Made by a program: the position numbers and the translations under genes
Shown here: piece after piece, positions 16,615 to 24,613 of the stretch
Position numbering within the stretch: position 1 is the first letter of the stretch
Layout: the number at the start of each line of letters is the position of its first letter
The notes under the pieces: generated by a model
What the model was told of the DNA's origin: nothing
Databases searched by the model: none
The model's input: only the letters and a program-made list of their open reading frames with translations
Source of the DNA: Kocuria sp.
Lineage (GTDB): Bacteria > Actinomycetota > Actinomycetes > Actinomycetales > Micrococcaceae
Direction: 5' to 3'
DNA: 64,000 nt
NCBI GenBank assembly: GCA_030454085.1
Contig: JAKDJD010000006.1
Span: 1-64,000, forward strand

Positions 16615-18270
16615 CTACTCGGCCGACGAGGCCTGCGAGCCCGACGCACCACCCGTGCGACGCCGACGCCGACGACGCCGAGGAGCATCCCCGCCACGGC
16701 CAGCGGATTCGGCGGATCCGCCGTCGGAACGCTGGCGACCGCGCCCGTTGCCCTCGCGAGGATCCTGCGAAGGATTCTCCGAGCGGCGATGGGCACCGCG
16801 GCCACCGTTCCTGGACTGCGAGCCCGAAGACCGGCCGGACGAACGATCCTTCCCACGGCTTTCGCCGCCGGAACGGGAACGACGGTCATCGCCGTCGATG
16901 TCCTCAACTTCTTCGGCCTCCAGGCCGGCGTGGGTGCGCTTGTTGCGGGGCAGTCTTCCCTTGGTTCCCTCGGGAATGTCCAGGTCGGCGAACAGGTGCT
17001 TCGACGAGGAGTATGTCTCCACCGGCTCCGGAACGCCCAGGTCCAGCGCCCGGTTGATCAGGGACCACCGGGGGACGTCGTCCCAATCCACCAGGGTGAT
17101 CGCCGTGCCCTTGTTGCCCGCGCGTCCGGTACGCCCAATGCGGTGCAGGTAGATCTTCTCGTCCTCGGGGCACTGGAAATTGATCACGTGCGTGACGTCC
17201 TCGACGTCGATGCCGCGGGCGGCAACGTCGGTCGCCACGAGAACATCGACCTTTTCGTTCCGGAACGCACGCAAAGCCTGCTCGCGGGCGCCCTGGCCGA
17301 GGTCGCCATGGATCGCTCCCGCGGCGAAACCGCGCTTGACGAGCTCGTCGGAGAGGCGGGCGGCGGCGCGCTTGGTCTTGGTGAAGATGATGGTTCGCCC
17401 ACGGCCGTTGGCCTGCAGCGCCCGGGCGATCAGCTCGTCCTTGTCCATCGGGTGCGCGCGGTAAATGACCTGGCGGATGTCCTTCTTGGTTGCGCCTTCG
17501 TCATCGGGGGTCGAAGCCCGGATGTGCATCGGGTGGGACATGTAGCGACGGGCCATGGAGATGACCGGGCCAGGCATGGTTGCGGAGAACAGCATGGTCT
17601 GGCGAACTTCGGGCACCGAGGCGAGAAGACGTTCGACGTCGGGCAGGAACCCCAGGTCGAGCATTTCGTCGGCTTCGTCCAGGACCACGGTCCCCACCTG
17701 TTGGAGGTTGAGGTACTTCTGCCGGTGGAGGTCGATGAGGCGACCAGGGGTGCCGACCACGACCTCGACGCCCTTCTCGAGCTCCGCGATCTGTGGTTCG
17801 TAGGCGCGTCCGCCGTAGATCGTGGCGACCCGGGCATTGCGTTTCCGTGCCGCCACGGAGATGTCATTGCCGACCTGAACGGCCAATTCCCTCGTGGGAA
17901 CCACGATGAGTGCTTGGGGTGCGCCGGGGGACTTGAGAGAAGCCCAAGCGGCGTCCTCGCGGCCGACGACGCGCTGGAGCACCGGCAGGCCAAAGCCGAG
18001 GGTCTTGCCGGTACCCGTCTTGGCCTGGCCGATGATGTCCTGGCCCGACAGGGCCACGGGCAGGGTCATGGACTGGATGGGGAAGGGGTGGGTGATCCCC
18101 TTCTCGGCCAGGGCCTCACAGATGTCCTCGCGGACTCCGAAATCTGCGAAGGTCTTGTCTTCCTCCGGGCGGACCTCTGGGGCCTCGCCGGCCTCGGTTT
18201 CCAGGCCGCGCTGCACGGTGTCGGGGGTTTCTTCGAGAACTGTGGTTTCCGGATCGTTGTCTTGGTTCAC
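16615..18270 (-). CDS. DEAD-box ATP-dependent RNA helicase
   Basis: This helicase remodels structured RNA, for example in ribosome assembly or cold adaptation. The 551-aa product contains the Q motif (FADFG...PFPIQ), Walker A AKTGTGKT at 83-90, PTRELAVQV, GTPGR, the VLDEADEML box, SAT, IFTKTKRAA, ARGID and HRIGRTGRAG. The last 100 residues are basic and rich in Arg, Gly and Ser, an RNA-binding tail like those of RhlE/DeaD proteins. I chose the GTG at 18270 with GGAG upstream; the open frame further up has no conserved sequence. A leader of about 220 nt precedes it. Confidence 0.9.
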   Translation of the reverse strand: MNQDNDPETTVLEETPDTVQRGLETEAGEAPEVRPEEDKTFADFGVREDICEALAEKGITHPFPIQSMTLPVALSGQDIIGQAKTGTGKTLGFGLPVLQRVVGREDAAWASLKSPGAPQALIVVPTRELAVQVGNDISVAARKRNARVATIYGGRAYEPQIAELEKGVEVVVGTPGRLIDLHRQKYLNLQQVGTVVLDEADEMLDLGFLPDVERLLASVPEVRQTMLFSATMPGPVISMARRYMSHPMHIRASTPDDEGATKKDIRQVIYRAHPMDKDELIARALQANGRGRTIIFTKTKRAAARLSDELVKRGFAAGAIHGDLGQGAREQALRAFRNEKVDVLVATDVAARGIDVEDVTHVINFQCPEDEKIYLHRIGRTGRAGNKGTAITLVDWDDVPRWSLINRALDLGVPEPVETYSSSKHLFADLDIPEGTKGRLPRNKRTHAGLEAEEVEDIDGDDRRSRSGGESRGKDRSSGRSSGSQSRNGGRGAHRRSENPSQDPREGNGRGRQRSDGGSAESAGRGGDAPRRRRRRRRTGGASGSQASSAE

Positions 18271-18503
18271 GGGGATGAGCTCCACTCGGTCGATGGGGTG
18301 ACCGCAGGGCGGACGGTTGGGAACCGTCACGCGGAGGTCGGCTGCGCACGTGGTGCGGGCGTTCGGCCTCAACGGTCGAAGGATCGGTAGGAAGCCGATC
18401 GCAACAATCATCGGGTGAGGCGCGCTTCCTCGAAATCCGAGGTGGCGCCCCGAGGCGGACGTCAATTCAACAGGAAACGACCGGGCATCCAGGGTTCATT
18501 CTA
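18271..18503 (-). promoter_or_regulatory. Long structured 5' leader and promoter of the DEAD-box helicase gene
   Basis: No protein gene is visible between 18271 and 18583. A TAGAAT -10 box on the minus strand (18498-18503) predicts a leader of about 220 nt. It can form at least three small hairpins: GACGGTT/AACCGTC (18312-18328, GGG loop), GATCGG/CCGATC (18382-18400) and CCTCG/CGAGG (18428-18442). Long leaders are typical of autoregulated or cold-induced helicase genes; that role is inferred. Confidence 0.4.
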
Positions 18504-18522
18504 TCCCGCTGGACGAAACGAA

Positions 18523-18556
18523 GGGAGGACCTGGCCCGATTCGGGCGGGTCCTCCC
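18523..18556 (-). terminator. Terminator of the DUF3107 gene
   Basis: GGGAGGACC pairs with GGTCCTCCC, with an inner GCCCG/CGGGC stem. On the minus strand the hairpin is followed by TTCGTTTCG. It lies 28 nt after the DUF3107 stop codon. Confidence 0.65.
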
Positions 18557-18583
18557 TCCGGCCAGCGGATTGCGGTAGGCTGC

Positions 18584-18817
18584 TCAGCTCTCGCTGAACG
18601 GGCCGAAGCCGATGTGGCGACGCGTCTCCGCGCCGATTTCGACGTAGCCGATCGAGGCGCCGGGGACGAGGGTGATGTTGCCCTTCGAGTCGGCAAGTTC
18701 GAGCAGGCTCTCGTTGGCCAGCGCCTCGGAGACCTGCTTCTGGACGGACTCGGGCGTCTGGTCAGATTCGACGACGACCTCGCGGGCAACGTCCTTGATA
18801 CCGATCTTGATTTCCAT
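18584..18817 (-). CDS. DUF3107 small protein
   Basis: The 77-aa product (MEIKIGIKDVAREVVVES...) matches the actinobacterial DUF3107 family in length and in its opening IKIGI and closing RRHIGFGP segments. It is predicted as a small alpha/beta protein with no known function. The ATG at 18817 has a perfect AGGAGG at 8 nt; an upstream in-frame ATG at 18838 would place that site inside the coding region. The gene often lies, as here, beside a TetR regulator and a DEAD-box helicase in actinobacteria. Confidence 0.9.
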   Translation of the reverse strand: MEIKIGIKDVAREVVVESDQTPESVQKQVSEALANESLLELADSKGNITLVPGASIGYVEIGAETRRHIGFGPFSES

Positions 18818-18923
18818 GCGTATTCCTCCTGCGATCATGGCGGGAACGAGACTCGAGCCCCAGCCTACTCAACCCGCGAGTGCGCTGGTGCAAAGGTCGC
18901 CCTGATTTCGCTGAGCGCGGTAG

Positions 18924-19577
18924 TCATTCCCAAGGCTTGTCGACGTTCTCCAGGCCCCGCCAGACGAGTTTGAACAACAGAAATTGTTGACGCAATTGCT
19001 TGTCGGGACACTCCGTGGTGGAGACGATGCGGGCCGCAGAAATGGCGAGGCCGACAAGGGTCTGGGCCAGGAAGTCGCAATCCTCGTCGTCGAGGTCACT
19101 GTTTTCGCTGAGCGTGCGACCCAAGCGCCGCGATACCCGCGCCACGAGGCCGTCGAGCTTCTCAGCGACGGATTCATTGGCCCGCGCATCGGATTCGAAC
19201 AGAACCCGGTACACGTCCTGATCATTGATGACAACGTCGATGAAGTTCGCGATCATGGCCTTGGTCCGGGTCTTGTTCCCGATGTCGCGAAGCAGGGGAG
19301 TGATGACCTGGTTCTCGAACAGCTCGATGGCCGACTCGAGGACAGCACAGTACAGCTCGTTCTTCCCTGAGAAGTGCTGATAGAGAACCGGCTTGGACAC
19401 ACGCGCGGATTCGGCGATGTCTTCCATCGTGGTGTTGTGGAAGCCGTATGCGGCAAAGTGCGCTCGGGCCACGGAGAGCAGTTGACGACGTCGTTGGGGC
19501 CCCGGCATTCGGGTACCGAACTCATATCGTGGCGACAGTTCTGACGAGCCAGACATGGGAGGGGGCAGTCCTTTCAT
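18924..19577 (-). CDS. TetR-family transcriptional regulator
   Basis: The 217-aa product has an N-terminal TetR helix-turn-helix at about residues 45-75 (TTMEDIAESARVSKPVLYQHF is the recognition unit) and a helical ligand/dimerisation domain. The ligand and targets are unknown. It sits between DUF3107 and hemA on the same strand as both. Because it is conserved next to DUF3107 in actinobacteria, a link to lipid or stress genes is possible, but nothing in the sequence demonstrates this. The ATG at 19577 lacks a good ribosome binding site; an ATG at 19556 is an alternative start. Confidence 0.85.
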   Translation of the reverse strand: MKGLPPPMSGSSELSPRYEFGTRMPGPQRRRQLLSVARAHFAAYGFHNTTMEDIAESARVSKPVLYQHFSGKNELYCAVLESAIELFENQVITPLLRDIGNKTRTKAMIANFIDVVINDQDVYRVLFESDARANESVAEKLDGLVARVSRRLGRTLSENSDLDDEDCDFLAQTLVGLAISAARIVSTTECPDKQLRQQFLLFKLVWRGLENVDKPWE

Positions 19578-19670
19578 GGCGATTCGGCCGCATTAACAAG
19601 GACCGCGGGTGGCGGCGGCAAAGTCGGACCATGGGCGTCCCGTGACCACGCCGTCCGGGTCCAGGACACT

Positions 19671-19676
19671 ACTATA
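19671..19676 (-). promoter_or_regulatory. Candidate tetR promoter (-10 box)
   Basis: TATAGT on the minus strand, with a possible CTGACA -35 element at 19692-19697 (15-nt spacer), lies about 95 nt before the tetR ATG and overlaps the end of hemA. Confidence 0.4.
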
Positions 19677-19693
19677 AGACTTGTTTGCCCTTG

Positions 19694-21001
19694 TCAGGAC
19701 GCTTTCTGTTGCTCCGCGACGTCGTGTCCTGCTGGTGTGGTGTCCTCGACAGGGAAATCCTCTGCGGCCGGCTCCGGGACGGTGATGTCGTACAGAGCCT
19801 CGATCGCGTCCATGAACTCCTGCTCGCGCCCTTCCGCGGCCAGTTTCCGAGCCTTGACCATGGGTGTGTGCAGCAGGGAATGCATCATGCGACGCATCGC
19901 GAATTCGAGCTGATCCGCCTGGGCGCCGCATCCGTACTGGTGCCTGACCTTGTCCATTTCGGCGTCCAGAACCGCCATGGTGTGACGCCTCAGGGCCACG
20001 ATGGCATCGTCCACGTTCTGCTGGTTCCTGTGTGCCCTGAACTCGCGGGTGGCCTTCTCGACGATCGTACGGGCCGCCGACACCGACTCGTTGGCCTCCT
20101 CCGGCGCGGCGAGCCTCACGGATTCGAGGGTGATGAGTTCGACACCTTCGAGGTCAGCGATGGAAGGATCGAAATCTCTGGTCAGGGCCATGTCGACGAC
20201 AATGTGGTTGCCTTCTGGGAACGTCTCCGAAGAGAAGGGGACCGATCCGCCGCTGCAACCGATGATGACGTCGGACGCGGTCATGGCCTGAGCCAATTCC
20301 GCATCAGTCACGGGTGTTCCCCCGCGCTTCGCGGTGAACTCCTCGGCGCGGCCGGATGCGGAGTACACCCAGACGTTGTGGCAACCTCGTGCGCTGAGCG
20401 CAGCCATGGTGGCACCCGCGTAGGCGCCCGTGCCGAAGACCAGCGTGCGGGCCTCCTGCCACGGCGTGGTGGCAACCTCTTCGGCGAGGTCCAGGGCGAC
20501 GGAGACGATGGACCTGCCCCGATCGCCGAGGGCGGTCTCGGTCCCGACCGTTCGCGCGGTCCTGGCCGCGGCCTCGAACAGGCGGATGAGCTCGCCCGAT
20601 GCCGAGCCTTCTTCGCGAGCGTTCATGAGGGCTCGTCGCACCTGCCCGGTGATTTCTCGTTCGCCGACCACGGCAGATTCGAGCCCAGTGACCACGGTGA
20701 AGAGATGGGATGCGGCGTCTTCGTCCCGGAGGATCTCGAAGGACCCGCGGACGAAGGATTCGTCGAGCTCCGTGGCGTCGGAAATGGTGGCAACCATGGC
20801 GTCCATGGCCCGGTCGACGTCGTCGGTCGCGAGTGCCTCACCGTACAGTTCGAGTCGGTTGCAGGTCGAGAGCGTCACGAGGCCCTTGAGCGGACCCTCC
20901 TGCACGAGGGCAGAACCGACCGCCCCGACGCCCGTCGTCAACGTGGCGACGGTATTCAGGTCAACGTTCTTGTGCGATGAAACCAGCGAAAACAAAACCA
21001 C
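19694..21001 (-). CDS. hemA: Glutamyl-tRNA reductase HemA
   Basis: It reduces glutamyl-tRNA to glutamate-1-semialdehyde, the first committed step of heme synthesis by the C5 pathway. The 435-aa product has the catalytic Cys47 in LSTCNRLELYGE, the GLESAVVGEREITGQ tRNA/active-site motif, a Rossmann NADPH domain (FGTGAYAGATMAAL) and a C-terminal helical dimerisation domain. The start GTG gives the family-typical MVLFSLV N-terminus. It diverges from the hemE-hemL cluster across 127 bp, so input and downstream steps of the pathway share one control region. Confidence 0.93.
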   Translation of the reverse strand: MVLFSLVSSHKNVDLNTVATLTTGVGAVGSALVQEGPLKGLVTLSTCNRLELYGEALATDDVDRAMDAMVATISDATELDESFVRGSFEILRDEDAASHLFTVVTGLESAVVGEREITGQVRRALMNAREEGSASGELIRLFEAAARTARTVGTETALGDRGRSIVSVALDLAEEVATTPWQEARTLVFGTGAYAGATMAALSARGCHNVWVYSASGRAEEFTAKRGGTPVTDAELAQAMTASDVIIGCSGGSVPFSSETFPEGNHIVVDMALTRDFDPSIADLEGVELITLESVRLAAPEEANESVSAARTIVEKATREFRAHRNQQNVDDAIVALRRHTMAVLDAEMDKVRHQYGCGAQADQLEFAMRRMMHSLLHTPMVKARKLAAEGREQEFMDAIEALYDITVPEPAAEDFPVEDTTPAGHDVAEQQKAS

Positions 21002-21010
21002 GACTCACTC

Positions 21011-21016
21011 ATAATA
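21011..21016 (-). promoter_or_regulatory. hemA: Candidate hemA -10 box
   Basis: TATTAT on the minus strand lies 9 nt before the GTG start, so the 5' leader would be only one to three bases long. Confidence 0.4.
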
Positions 21017-21128
21017 ACCACGTCCCGAGAGACCGCGAAACACGCTCGGAGTGACTCTCGCGACTCCGTTCCCGTGATGACACCCTGTCCACAAAAACGG
21101 TCCGGCAAGTTGGCACAATGGAATCATT

Positions 21129-22235
21129 ATGACGACTCCGAACCACGCGCCCCGGCCGATGTTGACCGAGGCGCAGCTTTCTCGCCTGCCCTCCGAACAC
21201 CCTCTGCGCGCGGCGGGCACGGACCGCTCGCCCATGATCCGGGCCATGCTCGGTGACAGGCCCGAACACCCACCGGTCTGGTTCATGCGGCAGGCCGGGC
21301 GTTCCCTCCCCGAATACCGGGCGGCCAGGGAAGGCACCAACATGCTCGAGTCGTGTCTGACACCCTCCCTCGCGTCAGAAATCACACTGCAACCCGTTCG
21401 ACGGCACCACGTGGACGCCGCGATCTTCTTTTCCGACATCGTCGTCCCGCTCAAGGTGGCTGGACTCGACGTCGACATCCTGCCGGGCAAGGGTCCGGTC
21501 ATGGGCACGCCCTTCGACACGATGGAGCGGATCGCCGAGTTGCCCGAGGTTCCGAACTCCGCTTTCGACCCCATTCGCGAGGCGGTCGCACTGACCGTCG
21601 AACAGCTCGGCGGCACGCCCCTCATCGGATTCGCCGGAGCACCGTTCACCGTGGCCGCCTATATGGCCGAGGGCGGATCGAGCCGGGACCACCTGGGCCC
21701 CCGGACCATGATGTACCGGGATCCCGAGGCCTGGGACGCACTCGCCGGATGGGTCTCCAGAGTCTCGGCCCAGTTCCTGAGCGCGCAGATCGAGGCGGGC
21801 GCCAGCGCTGTTCAGCTCTTCGACTCGTGGGCGGGCTCCGTGCCCGAGCGTGACTACAGGGAACATGTGATGAAGTACTCGGCGGAGGTCCTCGCCGCGG
21901 TCGAACCCTATGGAGTCCCACGGATCCACTTCGGCACGGGCACGGGTGAGCTCCTGGTGGCGATGAAGGAGGCAGGCGCGGACGTCGTCGGCGTGGACTA
22001 CCGCATTGACCTGGACCGGGCCGCGGAGAGAGTGGGCCGCGATACGCCGTTGCAGGGAAATATTGACCCGGCCCTGCTGGACGCGGGGTGGGGTGTTCTG
22101 CAGAAGCACACCATGGACGTACTCTCGAAGGGTAAGGCCGCCGCTGCCCACATCGTGAACCTCGGGCACGGCGTCCCGCCGGGAACGGACCCCGCCGTAC
22201 TGACCCGGCTCGTCGAATTCATACACGAAAGCTAG
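21129..22235 (+). CDS. hemE: Uroporphyrinogen decarboxylase HemE
   Basis: It removes four acetate carboxyls from uroporphyrinogen III to give coproporphyrinogen III. The 368-aa product has the signature VWFMRQAGRSLPEYR near residue 50, the catalytic-aspartate region AAIFFSDIVVPL, and GFAGAPFTVAAYM, followed by the beta-barrel repeats. It opens the eight-gene heme operon, facing the divergent hemA. A CACAAT box lies 9 nt before the ATG. The next gene begins only 5 nt after its stop codon. Confidence 0.94.
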   Translation: MTTPNHAPRPMLTEAQLSRLPSEHPLRAAGTDRSPMIRAMLGDRPEHPPVWFMRQAGRSLPEYRAAREGTNMLESCLTPSLASEITLQPVRRHHVDAAIFFSDIVVPLKVAGLDVDILPGKGPVMGTPFDTMERIAELPEVPNSAFDPIREAVALTVEQLGGTPLIGFAGAPFTVAAYMAEGGSSRDHLGPRTMMYRDPEAWDALAGWVSRVSAQFLSAQIEAGASAVQLFDSWAGSVPERDYREHVMKYSAEVLAAVEPYGVPRIHFGTGTGELLVAMKEAGADVVGVDYRIDLDRAAERVGRDTPLQGNIDPALLDAGWGVLQKHTMDVLSKGKAAAAHIVNLGHGVPPGTDPAVLTRLVEFIHES

Positions 22236-22240
22236 CGTCG

Positions 22241-23773
22241 ATGGCATCCCAACCTCAGAAAGTCACCCCGGACCAGGCCAGCACCCTCAAGAGCCCCGAG
22301 GCGTCGGTCGATTCCTCATCGGCCCATGCCCCGGACGCGGTTCGTTCCCGCAAGGCCCGGACCGCGCTCGTGGTCGGTGGCGGTGTATCCGGCCTGCTGG
22401 CTGCCCGCGAACTTGCCGATCGTGGCTTGCGCGTGGTGCTCACGGAATCCCGGGACCACTTCGGAGGAGCGGTCGGCGCGCACCAGGTAGCCGGCACGGT
22501 TCTCGACTCGGGGGCCGAATCGTACGCGACGCGCAATGCTTCGGTTGCAGAACTCATCGATGATCTCGGCCTGGGAGAGGCGCGGACCACCCCCTCGCGC
22601 GCAGGATCATGGCTGTACTTGCCCAGCGGTCCGATCCCCATGCCCTCCTCGGGCATCCTCGGTATTCCCGCGAATCCGCAGGACTCCGATTTGCGTCCCG
22701 CGCTCACGGCTGCCGGCCAGCGCAGAGCAGCCATGGACCGGTACCTGCCTTCTTCGGTCGGGGCCCATCAGAAGACCCTCGGAGGCCTGGTCAAGGCACG
22801 GATGGGGCAGCACGTCGTCGACGGCCTCGTCGCCCCCGTGACCATGGGCATCCACTCGACCCACCCGAACGAGCTCGACGTCGACGCCGTGGCACCCGGC
22901 CTCAGAGAGGGGATCCGCACCTACGGTTCTCTGGGTGCGTCCGCGGCGGTACTCAGAGCGAACTCGCCCGCCGGATCCCAGGTGGCCGGTCTCGTGGGCG
23001 GAATGAACCAACTCTCCGAAGCGCTGGTCAACGACCTGACCCGTCGCGGGGTGCGCCTCCTGGCAGGATGCGACGTGATCGCGGTGGACCGTGACGAGGT
23101 CACGCAGAACTGGATCGCGATCCGGCGTCAGGAGGGGTCCGCGGGAAAACGGGCCGCGCTGACCGCCGACGTCCTGGTCCTGGCCACGGACGGTCCCACG
23201 ACCGTTCGCCTGCTGGGGCCCCACCTGGACAGCGACCTGTTGCCCGAGGTGCGCCGCGGGCCGGAGATCGCACTCGTGACACTGGTCCTGGACGCACCCG
23301 CGCTCGACTCCGCGCCGCGGGGCACCGGCGTTCTGGTCAGCGACCGTGTCAGGACCGTCCGGGCCAAGGCCCTGACGCACATGACGGCCAAGTGGCAGTG
23401 GATCGCCGACCGCGTGGGGGAGCACCGGCACATTCTGCGGCTCTCCTATGGTCGCGGCCCGACGTCGCAGGGACAGTCCATCACGGAACTGACCCTCTCG
23501 GACGAACAGCTCATGAGCCTCGCACTCCACGATGCTTCCCGGATCATGGGCACCAGCCTGAGCCGGAAATACCTGCAGGGGGCCGACGTCGTCCGGTGGA
23601 AGACGGCGATGCCGCAGGTCTCGATCGGCCACGCCCAAAAGGTCAAGGCGTTCCGCCAGAACCTCACGAAACTCAGCCGGGTCGCTTCCGTCGGCGCCTG
23701 GCTCTCCGGTACCGGATTGGCCTCCCTGGTTCCGGACACGCGAGAGACGATCGCCGATCTCGATCTTGGGTGA
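22241..23773 (+). CDS. hemY: Coproporphyrinogen III oxidase (CgoX, HemY type)
   Basis: This FAD enzyme oxidises coproporphyrinogen III to coproporphyrin III in Gram-positive bacteria; it was formerly called protoporphyrinogen oxidase. The 510-aa product has an N-terminal extension of about 40 polar residues, the FAD-binding VVGGGVSGLLAA motif with the following ARELADRG and ESRDHFGG, and a C-terminal GAWLSGTGLASLVPD FAD motif. Partner genes hemQ and hemH, and the absence of hemF/hemN here, fit the coproporphyrin-dependent route. It overlaps nothing and starts 5 nt after hemE. Confidence 0.9.
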   Translation: MASQPQKVTPDQASTLKSPEASVDSSSAHAPDAVRSRKARTALVVGGGVSGLLAARELADRGLRVVLTESRDHFGGAVGAHQVAGTVLDSGAESYATRNASVAELIDDLGLGEARTTPSRAGSWLYLPSGPIPMPSSGILGIPANPQDSDLRPALTAAGQRRAAMDRYLPSSVGAHQKTLGGLVKARMGQHVVDGLVAPVTMGIHSTHPNELDVDAVAPGLREGIRTYGSLGASAAVLRANSPAGSQVAGLVGGMNQLSEALVNDLTRRGVRLLAGCDVIAVDRDEVTQNWIAIRRQEGSAGKRAALTADVLVLATDGPTTVRLLGPHLDSDLLPEVRRGPEIALVTLVLDAPALDSAPRGTGVLVSDRVRTVRAKALTHMTAKWQWIADRVGEHRHILRLSYGRGPTSQGQSITELTLSDEQLMSLALHDASRIMGTSLSRKYLQGADVVRWKTAMPQVSIGHAQKVKAFRQNLTKLSRVASVGAWLSGTGLASLVPDTRETIADLDLG

Positions 23774-23845
23774 GCAACGGTCGGTCGACCGGCGGCCCGC
23801 GAGGGGCCGAGCCCGGTCGGAATCTTGTAACCACAGACGCATGAA

Positions 23846-23865
23846 GCGCCTTGCGACCAAGGCGC
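23846..23865 (+). other. Hairpin in the hemY-hemQ intergenic leader
   Basis: GCGCCTTG and CAAGGCGC form a perfect 8-bp stem with a CGAC loop, 25 nt before the hemQ ATG and just ahead of its AAAGGA. In the 117-nt gap there is also a CGGTCGACCG palindrome (23782-23791). The roles are unknown: attenuation, mRNA processing or neither. Confidence 0.4.
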
Positions 23866-23890
23866 CCGCAGTGAAAGGACAGGTCAGTTG

Positions 23891-24613
23891 ATGACTGAAC
23901 AGAACTCTGGCAGCTCGCAGGCAGGCGCGGACCGCGCGGCCTCTGGGGACGATCGCCTCTACTACGCGCTCTACACCGTCTTCGCGCGTCGGAACGATGC
24001 TCAGACGGCCCCGTCGGATGGGGCTGCGGAGGAACTCAAGAAGACCGTGGAGTCGCTCGAGTCCGACGGCGTCGTCGTCCGCGGACTGTACGACGTCTCC
24101 GGAATGCGCGACCACGCGGACATCATGGTCTGGACCCATGCGGACAACCCCGAGGACCTGCAGGCCGCGGTCAGGGACCTGCGCAGGACGGAGGCCCTCA
24201 AGGGTACCGAGATCGTGTGGTCGACCATGGGTGTCCACCGTGACGCCGAGTTCACCAGGAACCACGCTCCGGCCTTTGCGCGCGGGAAGGACCCCGAAGC
24301 CTGGGTTTGCGTCTACCCGTTCGTGCGTTCATGGGACTGGTACTACATGGACGAGAAGCATCGGGCCGAAATGCTCAAGAACCACGGCATGAAGGGGCGC
24401 GACTACCCGCAGGTTCTGGCCAACACGATCGCGACCTTCGCACTCAACGACTACGAGTGGGTCCTGGCCCTGGAGGCCCCGGAGCTCGTCGATCTGGTCG
24501 ATCTCATGCGCCACTTCCGCAACACCGAGGCGCGTCTGCACGTGCGCGAAGAGACCCCGTTCTACACCGGTCGAAGGATCGGTGCCGAGGATGTGGTGGA
24601 GGTGCTCCGATGA
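23891..24613 (+). CDS. hemQ: Coproheme decarboxylase HemQ/ChdC (chlorite dismutase fold)
   Basis: It decarboxylates iron-coproporphyrin III to heme b using hydrogen peroxide, the last step of the coproporphyrin-dependent pathway. The 240-aa product matches the actinobacterial chlorite-dismutase-like family: VYPFVRSWDWYYM carries the catalytic tyrosine, KNHGMKGRDYPQV probably carries the proximal heme-ligating histidine, and NDYEWVLALEA and EARLHVREETPFYTG follow. The ATG at 23891 is preferred to the TTG immediately before it. It ends in an ATGA overlap with hemH, its metabolic partner. Confidence 0.92.
   Translation: MTEQNSGSSQAGADRAASGDDRLYYALYTVFARRNDAQTAPSDGAAEELKKTVESLESDGVVVRGLYDVSGMRDHADIMVWTHADNPEDLQAAVRDLRRTEALKGTEIVWSTMGVHRDAEFTRNHAPAFARGKDPEAWVCVYPFVRSWDWYYMDEKHRAEMLKNHGMKGRDYPQVLANTIATFALNDYEWVLALEAPELVDLVDLMRHFRNTEARLHVREETPFYTGRRIGAEDVVEVLR

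Noticed and set aside
18271-18503. Riboswitch upstream of the DEAD-box helicase
   Set aside because: The leader forms hairpins but none matches a riboswitch consensus I can recognise; it is reported only as a structured leader.
22607-24265. Open frame of more than 500 codons antisense to hemY and hemQ
   Set aside because: High-GC codon bias creates long antisense frames; both sense genes have full catalytic motifs and this frame spans two of them.
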